Source of the DNA: an uncultured Lachnospiraceae bacterium
Lineage (GTDB): Bacteria > Bacillota > Clostridia > Lachnospirales > Lachnospiraceae
NCBI GenBank assembly: GCA_910584695.1
Contig: CAJUBR010000008.1
Span: forward strand, 1-61,625
Length of the DNA stretch: 61,625 nt
Reading direction: 5' to 3'
Part shown: one piece after another, positions 32,991-41,654 of the stretch
Numbering within the stretch: position 1 is the stretch's first letter
Layout: each line of letters opens with the position of its first letter
Program-made: the position numbers and the translations under genes
The notes under the pieces: model-generated
Told to the model about the DNA's origin: nothing
What the model saw: only the letters and a program-made list of their open reading frames with translations
Databases searched by the model: none

Positions 32991-34079
32991 ATGGGAAAAA
33001 TAATACTAACCGGTGACAGACCCACCGGAAGACTTCACGTGGGACATTATGTGGGTTCCTTAAAAAGAAGAGTGGAATTACAAAATTCCGGTGAATATGA
33101 TAAAATATATATTATGATCGCAGATGCACAGGCACTTACGGATAATGCGGACAATCCAGACAAGGTGCGTGAAAATATTATTGAAGTGGCTCTTGATTAT
33201 CTTGCTTGTGGACTGGACCCTGAAAAATCTACTTTATTTATCCAGTCACAGATTCCACAGCTTACAGAGCTTAGCTTTTATTATATGAATCTGGTTACTG
33301 TCTCCAGATTACAGCGGAATCCGACAGTTAAGACAGAGATTAAGATGCGTAATTTTGAGGCAAGTATTCCGGTTGGTTTTTTCACCTATCCGATCAGTCA
33401 GGCGGCTGATATCACGGCTTTTCAGGCAACCACTGTACCGGTGGGAGAGGATCAGATGCCAATGTTAGAACAGACAAAGGAGATTGTCCATAAATTTAAT
33501 TCCGTATATGGTGAAACATTAACGGATCCGGCAATTCTGCTTCCGGAAAACGAAGCCTGTCTGCGGCTTCCGGGAATTGACGGGAAATCCAAGATGAGCA
33601 AATCCCTTGGAAACTGTATTTATCTGGCAGAAGAACCGGAGGAGATTAAGAAAAAGGTTATGAGCATGTATACGGATCCTGACCATATCAAGATTACAGA
33701 TCCTGGTAAATTAGAAGGAAATACTGTCTTTACTTATCTGGATGCATTCAGCAGACCGGAACATTTTGAACGTTATCTTCCAGACTATCAGAATCTGGAT
33801 GAATTAAAGGCACATTATCAAAGAGGTGGACTGGGAGACGTTAAAGTGAAAAAATTCCTGAATCATGTTCTTCAAGAGGAGTTAGAACCGATTCGTAACC
33901 GGAGAAAAGTATATGAAAAGGATATTGCTTATGTATATGATATCTTAAGGAAAGGCAGTATTGAGGCTGAAAAGACGGCACAGCAGACACTGAATGATGT
34001 GAAAAATGCAATGCGTATCAATTATTTTGAGGATAAAGAATTAATTGCACGTCATACTGCAAAATATCAGGATCAGTAG
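32991..34079 (+). CDS. trpS: Tryptophanyl-tRNA synthetase
   Basis: Class I aminoacyl-tRNA synthetase charging tRNA-Trp. The 362-residue protein has the HIGH-like signature in 'PTGRLHVGHYVGS' and the KMSKS signature ('GKSKMSKSLGN'). 'IADAQALTDN', 'PVGEDQ' and 'QAADITAF' are TrpRS blocks. ATG 32991 is preferred to 32985: AAGGAGG (32978-32984) touches 32985 but is 6 nt from 32991. No T-box is recognisable upstream; instead the palindromic element and several hairpins occupy the leader. Confidence 0.96.
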   Translation: MGKIILTGDRPTGRLHVGHYVGSLKRRVELQNSGEYDKIYIMIADAQALTDNADNPDKVRENIIEVALDYLACGLDPEKSTLFIQSQIPQLTELSFYYMNLVTVSRLQRNPTVKTEIKMRNFEASIPVGFFTYPISQAADITAFQATTVPVGEDQMPMLEQTKEIVHKFNSVYGETLTDPAILLPENEACLRLPGIDGKSKMSKSLGNCIYLAEEPEEIKKKVMSMYTDPDHIKITDPGKLEGNTVFTYLDAFSRPEHFERYLPDYQNLDELKAHYQRGGLGDVKVKKFLNHVLQEELEPIRNRRKVYEKDIAYVYDILRKGSIEAEKTAQQTLNDVKNAMRINYFEDKELIARHTAKYQDQ

Positions 34080-34178
34080 GTGCTACAGTTTCAATGAATA
34101 TGTCTACTGGTAAAAGAGGTAATATTAATAATAATTTAATATTAAATATGATTTTACACATGGAGAGGAAATTTCACT
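34080..34178. other. Short AT-rich spacer before the chemotaxis receptor
   Basis: Contains an AT-only inverted repeat (aatattaa / ttaatatt, around 34121-34145) without a terminator-type T run. No convincing promoter seen. Confidence 0.35.
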
Positions 34179-36053
34179 ATGAAACGAATATTTACAAAGC
34201 GCCTTTTTATTTATATGTTAGTGGCACTTCTTGTCACGATTACGGCTATTTTTATATTACAGACCGTTATCACACGGAGCAGCAATATTGCCGCCAGTCA
34301 GGATAAACTGGAAAGCGTAAAAGAAAAACTAACCGCCAATGAGGAGAACATTTCAAAGCTGACAGAGAATCTTAGTGAAAATAATCTTGCGAAAACAAGA
34401 GCTTTTGCAGATATGCTTGCTGCAGATCCGTCCATTTCTGATGATATGGAGAAATTGAATGAAATTAAAGACAGACTGATGGTAAATGAGCTGCATATCA
34501 TTGATGAAGAAGGCATTATTACCGGTAGCACAATAGAGGCATATATTGGATTTGATATGAAAAGCGGGGAGCAGTCCAATGCATTTATGGTAATCGTGGA
34601 TGATCCTTCTGTTGAACTTGTTCAGGAACCACAGTTAAATGCAGCGGACGGAATATTGATGCAGTATATTGGTGTCGCAAGATCTGATGCAAAGGGACTT
34701 GTACAGGTGGGAGTACGACCAGAGGTTTTGGAAGAGACACTTGCCAATACAGAGATTGATATGGTTTTGAAAGATATCGATTTCAGTGAAAATGGATACA
34801 TATATGCCATTGATGCCAAAGAAGGGAAGATATTGGCACATAAGGAAGCATCCCTGATTGGCACATCTGCTGTAGATGCTGGATTCCCGGAAACGTTTGT
34901 GGGAAATGGAAAGGCGGTAATCAACGGGGTAAAGGGTTACTATCAGGCAGAAGAGTATGGCGACCGGATTATTGGAACATTTATGCCAGTTAATGAATAT
35001 TATGGGGAACGCCGTAATCAGGCAGTGGTGGTATCCTTTAGTATGCTGCTTATTTTTGGTGTATTGTTATGGATGATTAACCGGATGGTAGACAGCAAAA
35101 TTGTTCAGGGAATCAATAATATTACAAATGCAATGAAACAAATTTCAGAAGGTAATTTTGAAATTATCGTGAATGAGCATGGCAATCCAGAGTTTACAAT
35201 GCTTTCTGGCAGCATCAATAAAATGGTAGAAAGCATTGGACAGAATATTCAGGAAAATGAAAATCTGTTAGAGCATCAGAAAAAAGATGTGGAAAATAAC
35301 AGACTGCTGATTCAAAATATTAAAGCTGTCTGTAAGGATTTGAATCAGGTATCCGGAGAAACCCTAAAAAATGCAGATAATATTCATCATGGAACCGGTG
35401 AACAGGAAAGAGCTGTAGAGGATTTAAAGCAGATTATGAACCAGCTGACACAGGAATTGAATGACAGTGTAACAGTATCCGTTAATGTTATGGCGGAAAC
35501 AGAGAATACTGCAGATAAAATTTTACAGACACAGTCCCAGATGGAATTATTAAAGAACTCTATGAGTGAAATTAGTGAAATGTCTATGGCGATTGAAAAA
35601 ATTATCGGTGAAATTAATTCCATTGCACAACAGACAAATATGCTTTCTTTAAATGCTTCGATTGAGGCGGCCAGGGCCGGCGAGCTGGGAAAAGGTTTTG
35701 CTGTTGTGGCAACACAGGTAGGGGAGCTTGCAGCCAGAAGTTCACAGGCAGCAAAAGAAACTGCCGAGCTGATTACAAGTTCCATGAAAGCTGTAGAAGG
35801 TGGAAGAAAAATTACAGAGCAAACAGTGGAGACTTTTGGAGTTGCGGTTTTGAATATTGAAAAGGCAAATCAGGATGTAGAAGGAATTACAGAGATGGTA
35901 AGGCATAATGTAGATATCGTTGCCCATGCAGTTGACCAGATGGTAAGGATTTCTAACGTTGTGGAAGAAAATGTACAGATTTCCAATAACACAAAGCAAG
36001 TGTCTTCCAATATGGCAGATGTGGCAGGTAAATTGTTAGAATTGGTAGAGTAA
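34179..36053 (+). CDS. Methyl-accepting chemotaxis protein with dCache-like sensor
   Basis: The 624-residue transmembrane receptor has a first membrane segment (about 8-30), a large periplasmic-side sensor of about 250 residues with a Cache-like pattern ('IDEEGIITGST' and 'GYIYAIDAKEGKILAHK'), and a second membrane segment near 285-305. HAMP follows, then a long coiled-coil signalling domain whose hairpin tip reads 'INSIAQQTNMLSLNASIEAARAGE' (split here as 'AQQTNMLSLNASIEAARAG'). It signals to CheA/CheW. Ligand unknown. Its presence implies the organism is motile or has kept chemotaxis machinery. Confidence 0.95.
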   Translation: MKRIFTKRLFIYMLVALLVTITAIFILQTVITRSSNIAASQDKLESVKEKLTANEENISKLTENLSENNLAKTRAFADMLAADPSISDDMEKLNEIKDRLMVNELHIIDEEGIITGSTIEAYIGFDMKSGEQSNAFMVIVDDPSVELVQEPQLNAADGILMQYIGVARSDAKGLVQVGVRPEVLEETLANTEIDMVLKDIDFSENGYIYAIDAKEGKILAHKEASLIGTSAVDAGFPETFVGNGKAVINGVKGYYQAEEYGDRIIGTFMPVNEYYGERRNQAVVVSFSMLLIFGVLLWMINRMVDSKIVQGINNITNAMKQISEGNFEIIVNEHGNPEFTMLSGSINKMVESIGQNIQENENLLEHQKKDVENNRLLIQNIKAVCKDLNQVSGETLKNADNIHHGTGEQERAVEDLKQIMNQLTQELNDSVTVSVNVMAETENTADKILQTQSQMELLKNSMSEISEMSMAIEKIIGEINSIAQQTNMLSLNASIEAARAGELGKGFAVVATQVGELAARSSQAAKETAELITSSMKAVEGGRKITEQTVETFGVAVLNIEKANQDVEGITEMVRHNVDIVAHAVDQMVRISNVVEENVQISNNTKQVSSNMADVAGKLLELVE

Positions 36054-36079
36054 GTTAAATGTTGATTTATAATTTTTTA

Positions 36080-36108
36080 TTGACAGGTACAGAACTTTTT
36101 CATATAAT
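36080..36108 (+). promoter_or_regulatory. Consensus sigma-A promoter of the histidine genes
   Basis: TTGACA (36080-36085), 17-nt spacer and TATAAT (36103-36108) form a perfect consensus promoter. About 125 nt of leader follow before hisZ, without a recognisable T-box. Confidence 0.85.
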
Positions 36109-36233
36109 AGTCATGTTTTTAACGAATTATCAAAGTATCACTTTAATTCACTAAAGAACCGCATTCGTAATCTAAAATACCGGATGTGTGCAGTCGGGTC
36201 TATTTGATTAAAGAGTAAAGGAGAATATTTAAG

Positions 36234-37493
36234 ATGGAAAAACTGTTACATACTCCTGAGGGGGTAAGAGATATCTATGACAATGAGTGCAGAAAAAAAT
36301 TAAAGGTTTTAAAGAAAATGCATCACGTCCTTTCTCTTTACAGCTATAACGATATACAGACTCCCACATTTGAATTTTTTGATATTTTTAATCAGGATAA
36401 AGGTTCTGCAGCCTCTAACGAGATGTATAAATTTTTTGACAGGGACAATAATACATTGGTTCTTCGTCCTGATATTACGCCAAGCATCGCAAGATGTGCC
36501 GCAAAATATTATGCGGATGAAGAACTGCCGATCCGCCTTTGTTATCAGGGAAATACTTTTTTTAACACCCATAATCATCAGGGAAAACTCAAAGAGATCA
36601 CCCAGCTTGGTGCGGAATTGCTCAATGATGATTCTTCTGCGGCAGATGCGGAAGTCATTGCAACGGTAATTGACTGTTTTCTTGCTTCTGGAATAAATGA
36701 ATTTCAGATAGAGATTGGTGAAGTGGATTTCTTTAAAGGAATTTTAGAGGAGACCCATTTAGATGCAAAAACAGGAAATGAGATTCGGGATTTTATACAT
36801 AACCGCAATTTCTTTGGTCTGGAATCCCTGATCAGGGAATTAGATTTAGATGAGAAAATTAAAAAGGTATTTTTAAGCTTTGACCAGCTGTTTGGCGGTT
36901 TGGAGATGTTAGAACAGGCAAAGACGCTGGTAGCCAATCCGGTTTCACAAAAAGCGATTGAACGTCTGGAAAAAGTCTATAAAGCACTTTCTTATTCTGG
37001 TTACGAACAGTATATCAGTTTTGATTTTTCACAGCTTAGCCGTTATGAATATTACACGGGTGTTGTATTCCGCGGATATACATACGGAACCGGAGATGCG
37101 GTGGTAAAAGGCGGCAGATATAATAATCTGTTAAAGCAGTACGGAAAGGATGCTCCTGCCATTGGATTTGCATTTTATATTGATGATTTAATGATGGCAA
37201 TTTCCAGACAAAAGGTGGAGGTATTGCTTGACAATTCGGATAACATTATTTTATATGAAATAAATCAGCAATGCTCTGCCATCAGACTGGCAAATCATTT
37301 GCGTAAGTCGGACCGGAAAATTGAATTAATCCGTAAATCAAAGAAAAAAGATGTGGCAGATTATATTGCCTACGGTAAAAAGAATCATTTTTCGGGCATG
37401 TTTTTGTTAACCTCGGATACCACTGTGGATGTATATGATTTTGTTTCTGATGAGATTGGAAGTGCATTGATCGAGGATATTGACTTTTGTTAG
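36234..37493 (+). CDS. hisZ: ATP phosphoribosyltransferase regulatory subunit HisZ
   Basis: HisZ is a histidyl-tRNA-synthetase paralogue that forms the active, regulated complex with short-form HisG. The 419-residue protein has class II synthetase-like blocks: 'TPEGVRDIY', 'LRPDITPSIAR', 'LCYQGNTFF' and 'GGRYNNLLKQYG.DAPAIGFAF'. It lacks the tRNA-binding HisS C-terminal domain. It is first in the his cluster, directly followed by the catalytic partner hisG. Confidence 0.93.
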   Translation: MEKLLHTPEGVRDIYDNECRKKLKVLKKMHHVLSLYSYNDIQTPTFEFFDIFNQDKGSAASNEMYKFFDRDNNTLVLRPDITPSIARCAAKYYADEELPIRLCYQGNTFFNTHNHQGKLKEITQLGAELLNDDSSAADAEVIATVIDCFLASGINEFQIEIGEVDFFKGILEETHLDAKTGNEIRDFIHNRNFFGLESLIRELDLDEKIKKVFLSFDQLFGGLEMLEQAKTLVANPVSQKAIERLEKVYKALSYSGYEQYISFDFSQLSRYEYYTGVVFRGYTYGTGDAVVKGGRYNNLLKQYGKDAPAIGFAFYIDDLMMAISRQKVEVLLDNSDNIILYEINQQCSAIRLANHLRKSDRKIELIRKSKKKDVADYIAYGKKNHFSGMFLLTSDTTVDVYDFVSDEIGSALIEDIDFC

Positions 37494-37545
37494 ATTTGAT
37501 ATAAGAATTTGAATAAATGTATTTTAAGTAGAAATGAGGATAAAA

Positions 37546-38190
37546 ATGAGATACTTAACATTTGCATTAGCCAAGGGGCGTCTTGCCAAAAAGACTCTGG
37601 GGTATTTAGAACAGATTGGCATAACCTGTGAAGAAATGAAAGACCCTGACACCAGAAAACTGATTTTTACTAATGAAGAATTAAAACTCCGTTTTTTTCT
37701 GGCAAAGGCAGGAGATGTTCCTACTTATGTGGAATATGGGGCAGCCGATATTGGTGTAGTTGGAAAAGATACGATTTTAGAAGAAGGAAGGGATAATCTT
37801 TATGAAGTTTTGGATTTAGGTTTCGGGAAGTGCAGGATGTGTGTCTGCGGACCGGCATCTGCAAGAGAAACATTGCAGAAAAACGAGATTATCCGTGTGG
37901 CAAGTAAATATCCTAATATTGCAAAGGATTATTTTAACAGTAAGAAGAATCAGACTATTGAGATCATAAAATTAAACGGTTCCGTTGAACTGGCACCAAT
38001 TGTTAGCTTGTCAGATGTGATCGTAGACATTGTTGAAACAGGAACCACATTAAGGGAAAATGGGTTAGAAGTATTAGAGGAAATCTGTCCGTTATCCTGC
38101 CGCATGGTGGTAAATCGTGTAAGTCTCAAAATGGAACAGGAACGGATTCTTCGGATTGTGAATGAATTGAAACGGCTGATTTATAGTTGA
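37546..38190 (+). CDS. hisG: ATP phosphoribosyltransferase, short form (HisG-S)
   Basis: Catalyses the first step of histidine biosynthesis, ATP + PRPP to PR-ATP. The 214-residue length shows it lacks the C-terminal regulatory ACT-like domain of long HisG and thus needs HisZ, encoded upstream. Motifs: 'LTFALAKGRLAKKTLGYLE', 'YGAADIGVVGKD', and the PRPP-binding 'DVIVDIVETGTTLRENGL'. ATG 37546 is chosen over 37534 because GAGGA (37536-37540) is 5 nt upstream of it. Confidence 0.96.
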   Translation: MRYLTFALAKGRLAKKTLGYLEQIGITCEEMKDPDTRKLIFTNEELKLRFFLAKAGDVPTYVEYGAADIGVVGKDTILEEGRDNLYEVLDLGFGKCRMCVCGPASARETLQKNEIIRVASKYPNIAKDYFNSKKNQTIEIIKLNGSVELAPIVSLSDVIVDIVETGTTLRENGLEVLEEICPLSCRMVVNRVSLKMEQERILRIVNELKRLIYS

Positions 38191-38270
38191 TTAAAAGTTT
38201 TGGGTTGATTTGATATTGGAAGTGTTACTAGTATTGAATAAATTTAACTTATATGCGGAAAGGAATATGA

Positions 38271-39572
38271 ATGATGCGAATTGTAAAATTGACGAATGAG
38301 ACAAAAAAAAATCTTTTGGATGATTTATTGAAAAGAAGTCCCAATCATTATACAGAGTATGCAGATACGGTACAGGAAATTGTTGATCGTATTAAAGAAA
38401 ACGGAAATCAGGCACTGTTTGATTATACAAAGAAATTTGATAAGGCAGATATTAGCGAAAGCAATATCAGAGTAACAAAAGAAGAAATTGAAGAAGCGTA
38501 TGAAAAAACGGATGCCCATTTGATAGAGGTGATTCGTAAAGCATTAGTGAATATTCGTTCCTATCATGAAAAGCAAAGACAGTACAGTTGGTTTGATACA
38601 ACAGAAGAAGGAACAATATTAGGACAAAAAGTAACACCACTTGAATCGGTCGGTGTTTATGTGCCGGGAGGAAAAGCAGCATATCCTTCCTCTCTTCTTA
38701 TGAATATTGTACCCGCTAAGGTCGCAGGGGTGAAAAATATTATCATGACAACACCTTGCAATGCAGAGGGTAAGGTATACCCAACCACTCTTGTAGCTGC
38801 AAATGAAGCTGGAGTGGATGCCATCTATAAAGCCGGCGGTGCACAGGCAATTGCTTCTCTTGCCTACGGAACGGAATCAATTCCGAAAGTGGATAAGATT
38901 GTGGGACCAGGTAATATTTTTGTTGCCCTTGCAAAACGTGCCGTATATGGTTATGTTGGCATTGATTCCATCGCAGGACCTTCTGAAATCCTTGTACTTG
39001 CAGATGAAACGGCAAATCCCCGTTATGTAGCGGCAGATTTACTTTCTCAGGCGGAGCATGACGAACTGGCATCTGCTATCTTAGTGACTACCTCAGAGGA
39101 ACTTGCAAAGAAGGTTGCAGAAGATGTGGATGGATTTATAAAAGAACTAAGCAGAAGTGAAATTATCAGGAAATCCATTGATCATTATGGATATATTCTT
39201 GTGGCAGAGGATATGGAAAATGCTATTGCGGCTGCAAATGATATCGCCAGCGAACATTTAGAGATTGTAACAAAAAATCCTTTTGAAGTGATGACAAAGA
39301 TTAGAAATGCCGGAGCTATCTTTATTGGTGAATACAGTTCCGAACCGTTAGGAGATTATTTTGCAGGACCAAATCATGTATTGCCGACTAACGGAACTGC
39401 TAAGTTCTTTTCTCCTCTTAGTGTAGATGATTTCATTAAGAAATCAAGTATTATTTACTATTCAAAAGAAGCTTTAGAGCCGATTCAACAGGATATTATA
39501 GATTTTGCAACCAGTGAACAGTTAACTGCCCATGCAAATTCGATCAAGGTAAGATTTGAAGATAAAAAATAA
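38271..39572 (+). CDS. hisD: Histidinol dehydrogenase
   Basis: HisD performs the last two oxidations from histidinol to histidine, with NAD and zinc. The 433-residue protein has 'VGVYVPGGKAAYPSSLLMN', 'VDKIVGPGNIFVALAKR', 'DSIAGPSEILVLAD', 'DLLSQAEHDELASAIL', and the catalytic/zinc region 'EHLEIVTKNP' and 'GPNHVLPTNGTAKF'. The start is ATG 38271 or 38274, both behind GGAAAGGA. It is the last his gene before the ABC/two-component insertion and is closed by a terminator. Confidence 0.97.
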   Translation: MMRIVKLTNETKKNLLDDLLKRSPNHYTEYADTVQEIVDRIKENGNQALFDYTKKFDKADISESNIRVTKEEIEEAYEKTDAHLIEVIRKALVNIRSYHEKQRQYSWFDTTEEGTILGQKVTPLESVGVYVPGGKAAYPSSLLMNIVPAKVAGVKNIIMTTPCNAEGKVYPTTLVAANEAGVDAIYKAGGAQAIASLAYGTESIPKVDKIVGPGNIFVALAKRAVYGYVGIDSIAGPSEILVLADETANPRYVAADLLSQAEHDELASAILVTTSEELAKKVAEDVDGFIKELSRSEIIRKSIDHYGYILVAEDMENAIAAANDIASEHLEIVTKNPFEVMTKIRNAGAIFIGEYSSEPLGDYFAGPNHVLPTNGTAKFFSPLSVDDFIKKSSIIYYSKEALEPIQQDIIDFATSEQLTAHANSIKVRFEDKK

Positions 39573-39589
39573 CTGGATAAAAGAGTGAG

Positions 39590-39637
39590 ACTGCCGCATT
39601 GATTTCAGAAAGGGAAATGGATGCGGCAGTTTTTTTG
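39590..39637 (+). terminator. Intrinsic terminator after hisD
   Basis: The perfect stem 'actgccgcat' / 'atgcggcagt' is followed by a run of T. It separates hisZGD from the downstream ABC module, so hisB and hisIE must have another promoter. Confidence 0.9.
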
Positions 39638-39712
39638 TGCAAAAGTAATGTGTGGTTTTTGTGAAGGTTATGGATTCAAGGTGAAAACACTTATTAAAAT
39701 TTTTCAATATGC

Positions 39713-39718
39713 TATAAT
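39713..39718 (+). promoter_or_regulatory. Extended -10 promoter of the ABC/two-component module
   Basis: The consensus TATAAT is directly preceded by TGC, giving an extended -10; the -35 (TTATTA at 16 nt) is weak. It lies about 45 nt before the permease start. Confidence 0.55.
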
Positions 39719-39762
39719 GCCATAAAGAACAATAAAATATGATGCATAGTTGGGGAGATAAA

Positions 39763-40968
39763 ATGTATATAATAGCCAGAAATATAGCCCGTAATAAAAA
39801 GAAAAGCCTTATTACTATACTAATCTGTATCTTCATGGTGATCGTTGTCAATACCTATCTTGGAAATATGCAGAGCAATCGGAATCAGCTTATGAGACTG
39901 CCGGAAGTGATGCCTGTGTACTGTCAGATTACAAATTTAAACGGTTCGAAAAGCACGGGGATTTGGGTTGATGAGGTACTGTTTGAAAGTCTTATTACTT
40001 CTTCACAGATAAAGGATGCAGCATATGGAATCCGAATGATGGGGGGAATTGGTGATTTTTCGGTCGAGGAATGGAAGGAGAAGCTGACGTTATCGGTAGA
40101 GGGAATCAACTGTATGGAAGCAGTGCCGGGGCTTACTCTGGAAAACATAAAATTAAGTCAGGAATTGGATTCCTTTTTTCAGTCATCCGATGCAAAATGC
40201 ATTGTCAGCAGCACTCTGCTGAAGGAAAGACAATGGAAGCAGGGGCAGAAAATACAACTGAATCTATACTATTATGATTATGACGATGAGAAAGAGATTC
40301 ACTGTTATCCTATGGAAGTCTTAAATGTTACAGTCGTGGGAGAAATGGATATTGGGGCAGGGGATACCAGTACAATGACTCCTGATATTTTAATTCCAAT
40401 CGGACTTTTGAAGGAAAGTTATGCACGAAAGCATATTCCTTTTAGACCATCCCACGTTTCTTTTTATGTGGGGGATCCGTTAGCACTTAATGACTTTAAA
40501 GCTGAAATGAAATCACTGGGACTTATGGAAAAGAATGTGATGGCAGAAGATTCTTATGAAGGGTGTGCTTTGAATGTGCGAGACACGGTTTTTGTATCCA
40601 TGGCAGACAAGCTTCAAAAGACAATACAGATATTTGAGTATTTTCTTGGTATTATCTGCCTCACGATATTGGGAGTGGCTTATATCGCCAGTATATTGCT
40701 GATGGATAGCAGAGTTAGGGAGTTTGCTTTGATGAGGTCAATGGGAGGTAGTGTGCCCCGGTGTGTGGCAATCTTATGGACAGAGCAATTTTGCCTGATT
40801 TTGACAGGTCTCTTGATTGGAGATACTGTATGTCTGTTGTTTCAAAGTTTAAGCACAGTTTTATTGCTTGATGGAATAATTGCTGTTTCGTATATGGCAG
40901 GTTGTACGGTTGCACTTTTGTACACGGGAAAAAGAAGTACAATGCAATTATTGTTTGCGGTGCAGTAG
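39763..40968 (+). CDS. ABC transporter permease, FtsX/MacB fold
   Basis: The 401-residue protein has a first membrane segment at about 14-34, an extracytoplasmic domain of some 230 residues, and three C-terminal membrane segments containing 'VREFALMRSMGGS', the FtsX-family loop that contacts the ATPase. ATG 39763 is favoured over 39739 because GGGGAG (39752-39757) is 5 nt upstream. It works with the adjacent ATPase and second permease. By analogy with permease-ATPase-permease sets beside a two-component system, a role in antimicrobial peptide resistance or envelope stress is plausible but not proven. Confidence 0.85.
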   Translation: MYIIARNIARNKKKSLITILICIFMVIVVNTYLGNMQSNRNQLMRLPEVMPVYCQITNLNGSKSTGIWVDEVLFESLITSSQIKDAAYGIRMMGGIGDFSVEEWKEKLTLSVEGINCMEAVPGLTLENIKLSQELDSFFQSSDAKCIVSSTLLKERQWKQGQKIQLNLYYYDYDDEKEIHCYPMEVLNVTVVGEMDIGAGDTSTMTPDILIPIGLLKESYARKHIPFRPSHVSFYVGDPLALNDFKAEMKSLGLMEKNVMAEDSYEGCALNVRDTVFVSMADKLQKTIQIFEYFLGIICLTILGVAYIASILLMDSRVREFALMRSMGGSVPRCVAILWTEQFCLILTGLLIGDTVCLLFQSLSTVLLLDGIIAVSYMAGCTVALLYTGKRSTMQLLFAVQ

Positions 40969-40976
40969 GAGGGATT

Positions 40977-41654
40977 ATGGAGATAATAAGAGCTTGGCAT
41001 GTAAGTTATGAATACCGTTCTAAATACCAGACAACACAGGCACTTTCAGATGTGTCCTGCAGCTTTGAGACGGGATTGATGTATTCGATTATTGGAAAGT
41101 CCGGCAGTGGCAAAAGCACTTTTTTGTCCTTGTTAGCAGGGATGGAGCTGCCTGCATCGGGAAGGATTCTGGTAGAGGGTAAAGATATGTCTCTGATCAA
41201 TCGTGATGAGTATCGCATGAAGAAGGTGTCAATCGTTTATCAGGAATTTCATCTGTTCCCACTTTTGACGGCTGTTGAAAATGTAATGTTTCCAATGGAA
41301 TTACAGGGAAAGAATAGAAGGAAGGCAAAAAAAGAAGCAGAAGAATTGCTGCTTTCAGTAGGGCTGACAGAGGAAACGTTTCAAAAATATCCCGCCATGC
41401 TTAGCGGAGGCCAGCAGCAGCGTTGTGCCATTGCCAGGGCGATGTTTTCCGAAGGGCAGATTCTTCTGGCGGATGAGCCAACAGGGAATCTGGACAGTGA
41501 GAATGAAAAGATGATTATTGATTTGATGAAGAAAATGGCACAGGAGAAAAAGAAGGCGGTTATTATCGTTACGCATAATGAAACCGTTGCAGATGCATCC
41601 GATGTGGTACTTAAGATGCAGGACGGCAGGATATTTGAGGTGAGGGCAAAATGA
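40977..41654 (+). CDS. ABC transporter ATP-binding protein, LolD/MacB/BceA subfamily
   Basis: The 225-residue ATPase has Walker A 'GKSGSGKST', Q-loop 'VYQEFHLFP', signature 'LSGGQQQR', Walker B 'ILLADEPTGNLDSE' and switch 'VTHNE'. This pattern is typical of mechanotransmission-type transporters that pair with FtsX-like permeases. Longer in-frame starts from 40902 overlap the permease; AGGAGGG just before ATG 40977 decides the start. It overlaps the next permease by 4 nt. Confidence 0.95.
   Translation: MEIIRAWHVSYEYRSKYQTTQALSDVSCSFETGLMYSIIGKSGSGKSTFLSLLAGMELPASGRILVEGKDMSLINRDEYRMKKVSIVYQEFHLFPLLTAVENVMFPMELQGKNRRKAKKEAEELLLSVGLTEETFQKYPAMLSGGQQQRCAIARAMFSEGQILLADEPTGNLDSENEKMIIDLMKKMAQEKKKAVIIVTHNETVADASDVVLKMQDGRIFEVRAK

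Noticed and set aside
36109..36233. A T-box or his attenuator in the hisZ leader
   Set aside because: No leader peptide rich in His codons and no T-box sequence are visible in the 125-nt leader.
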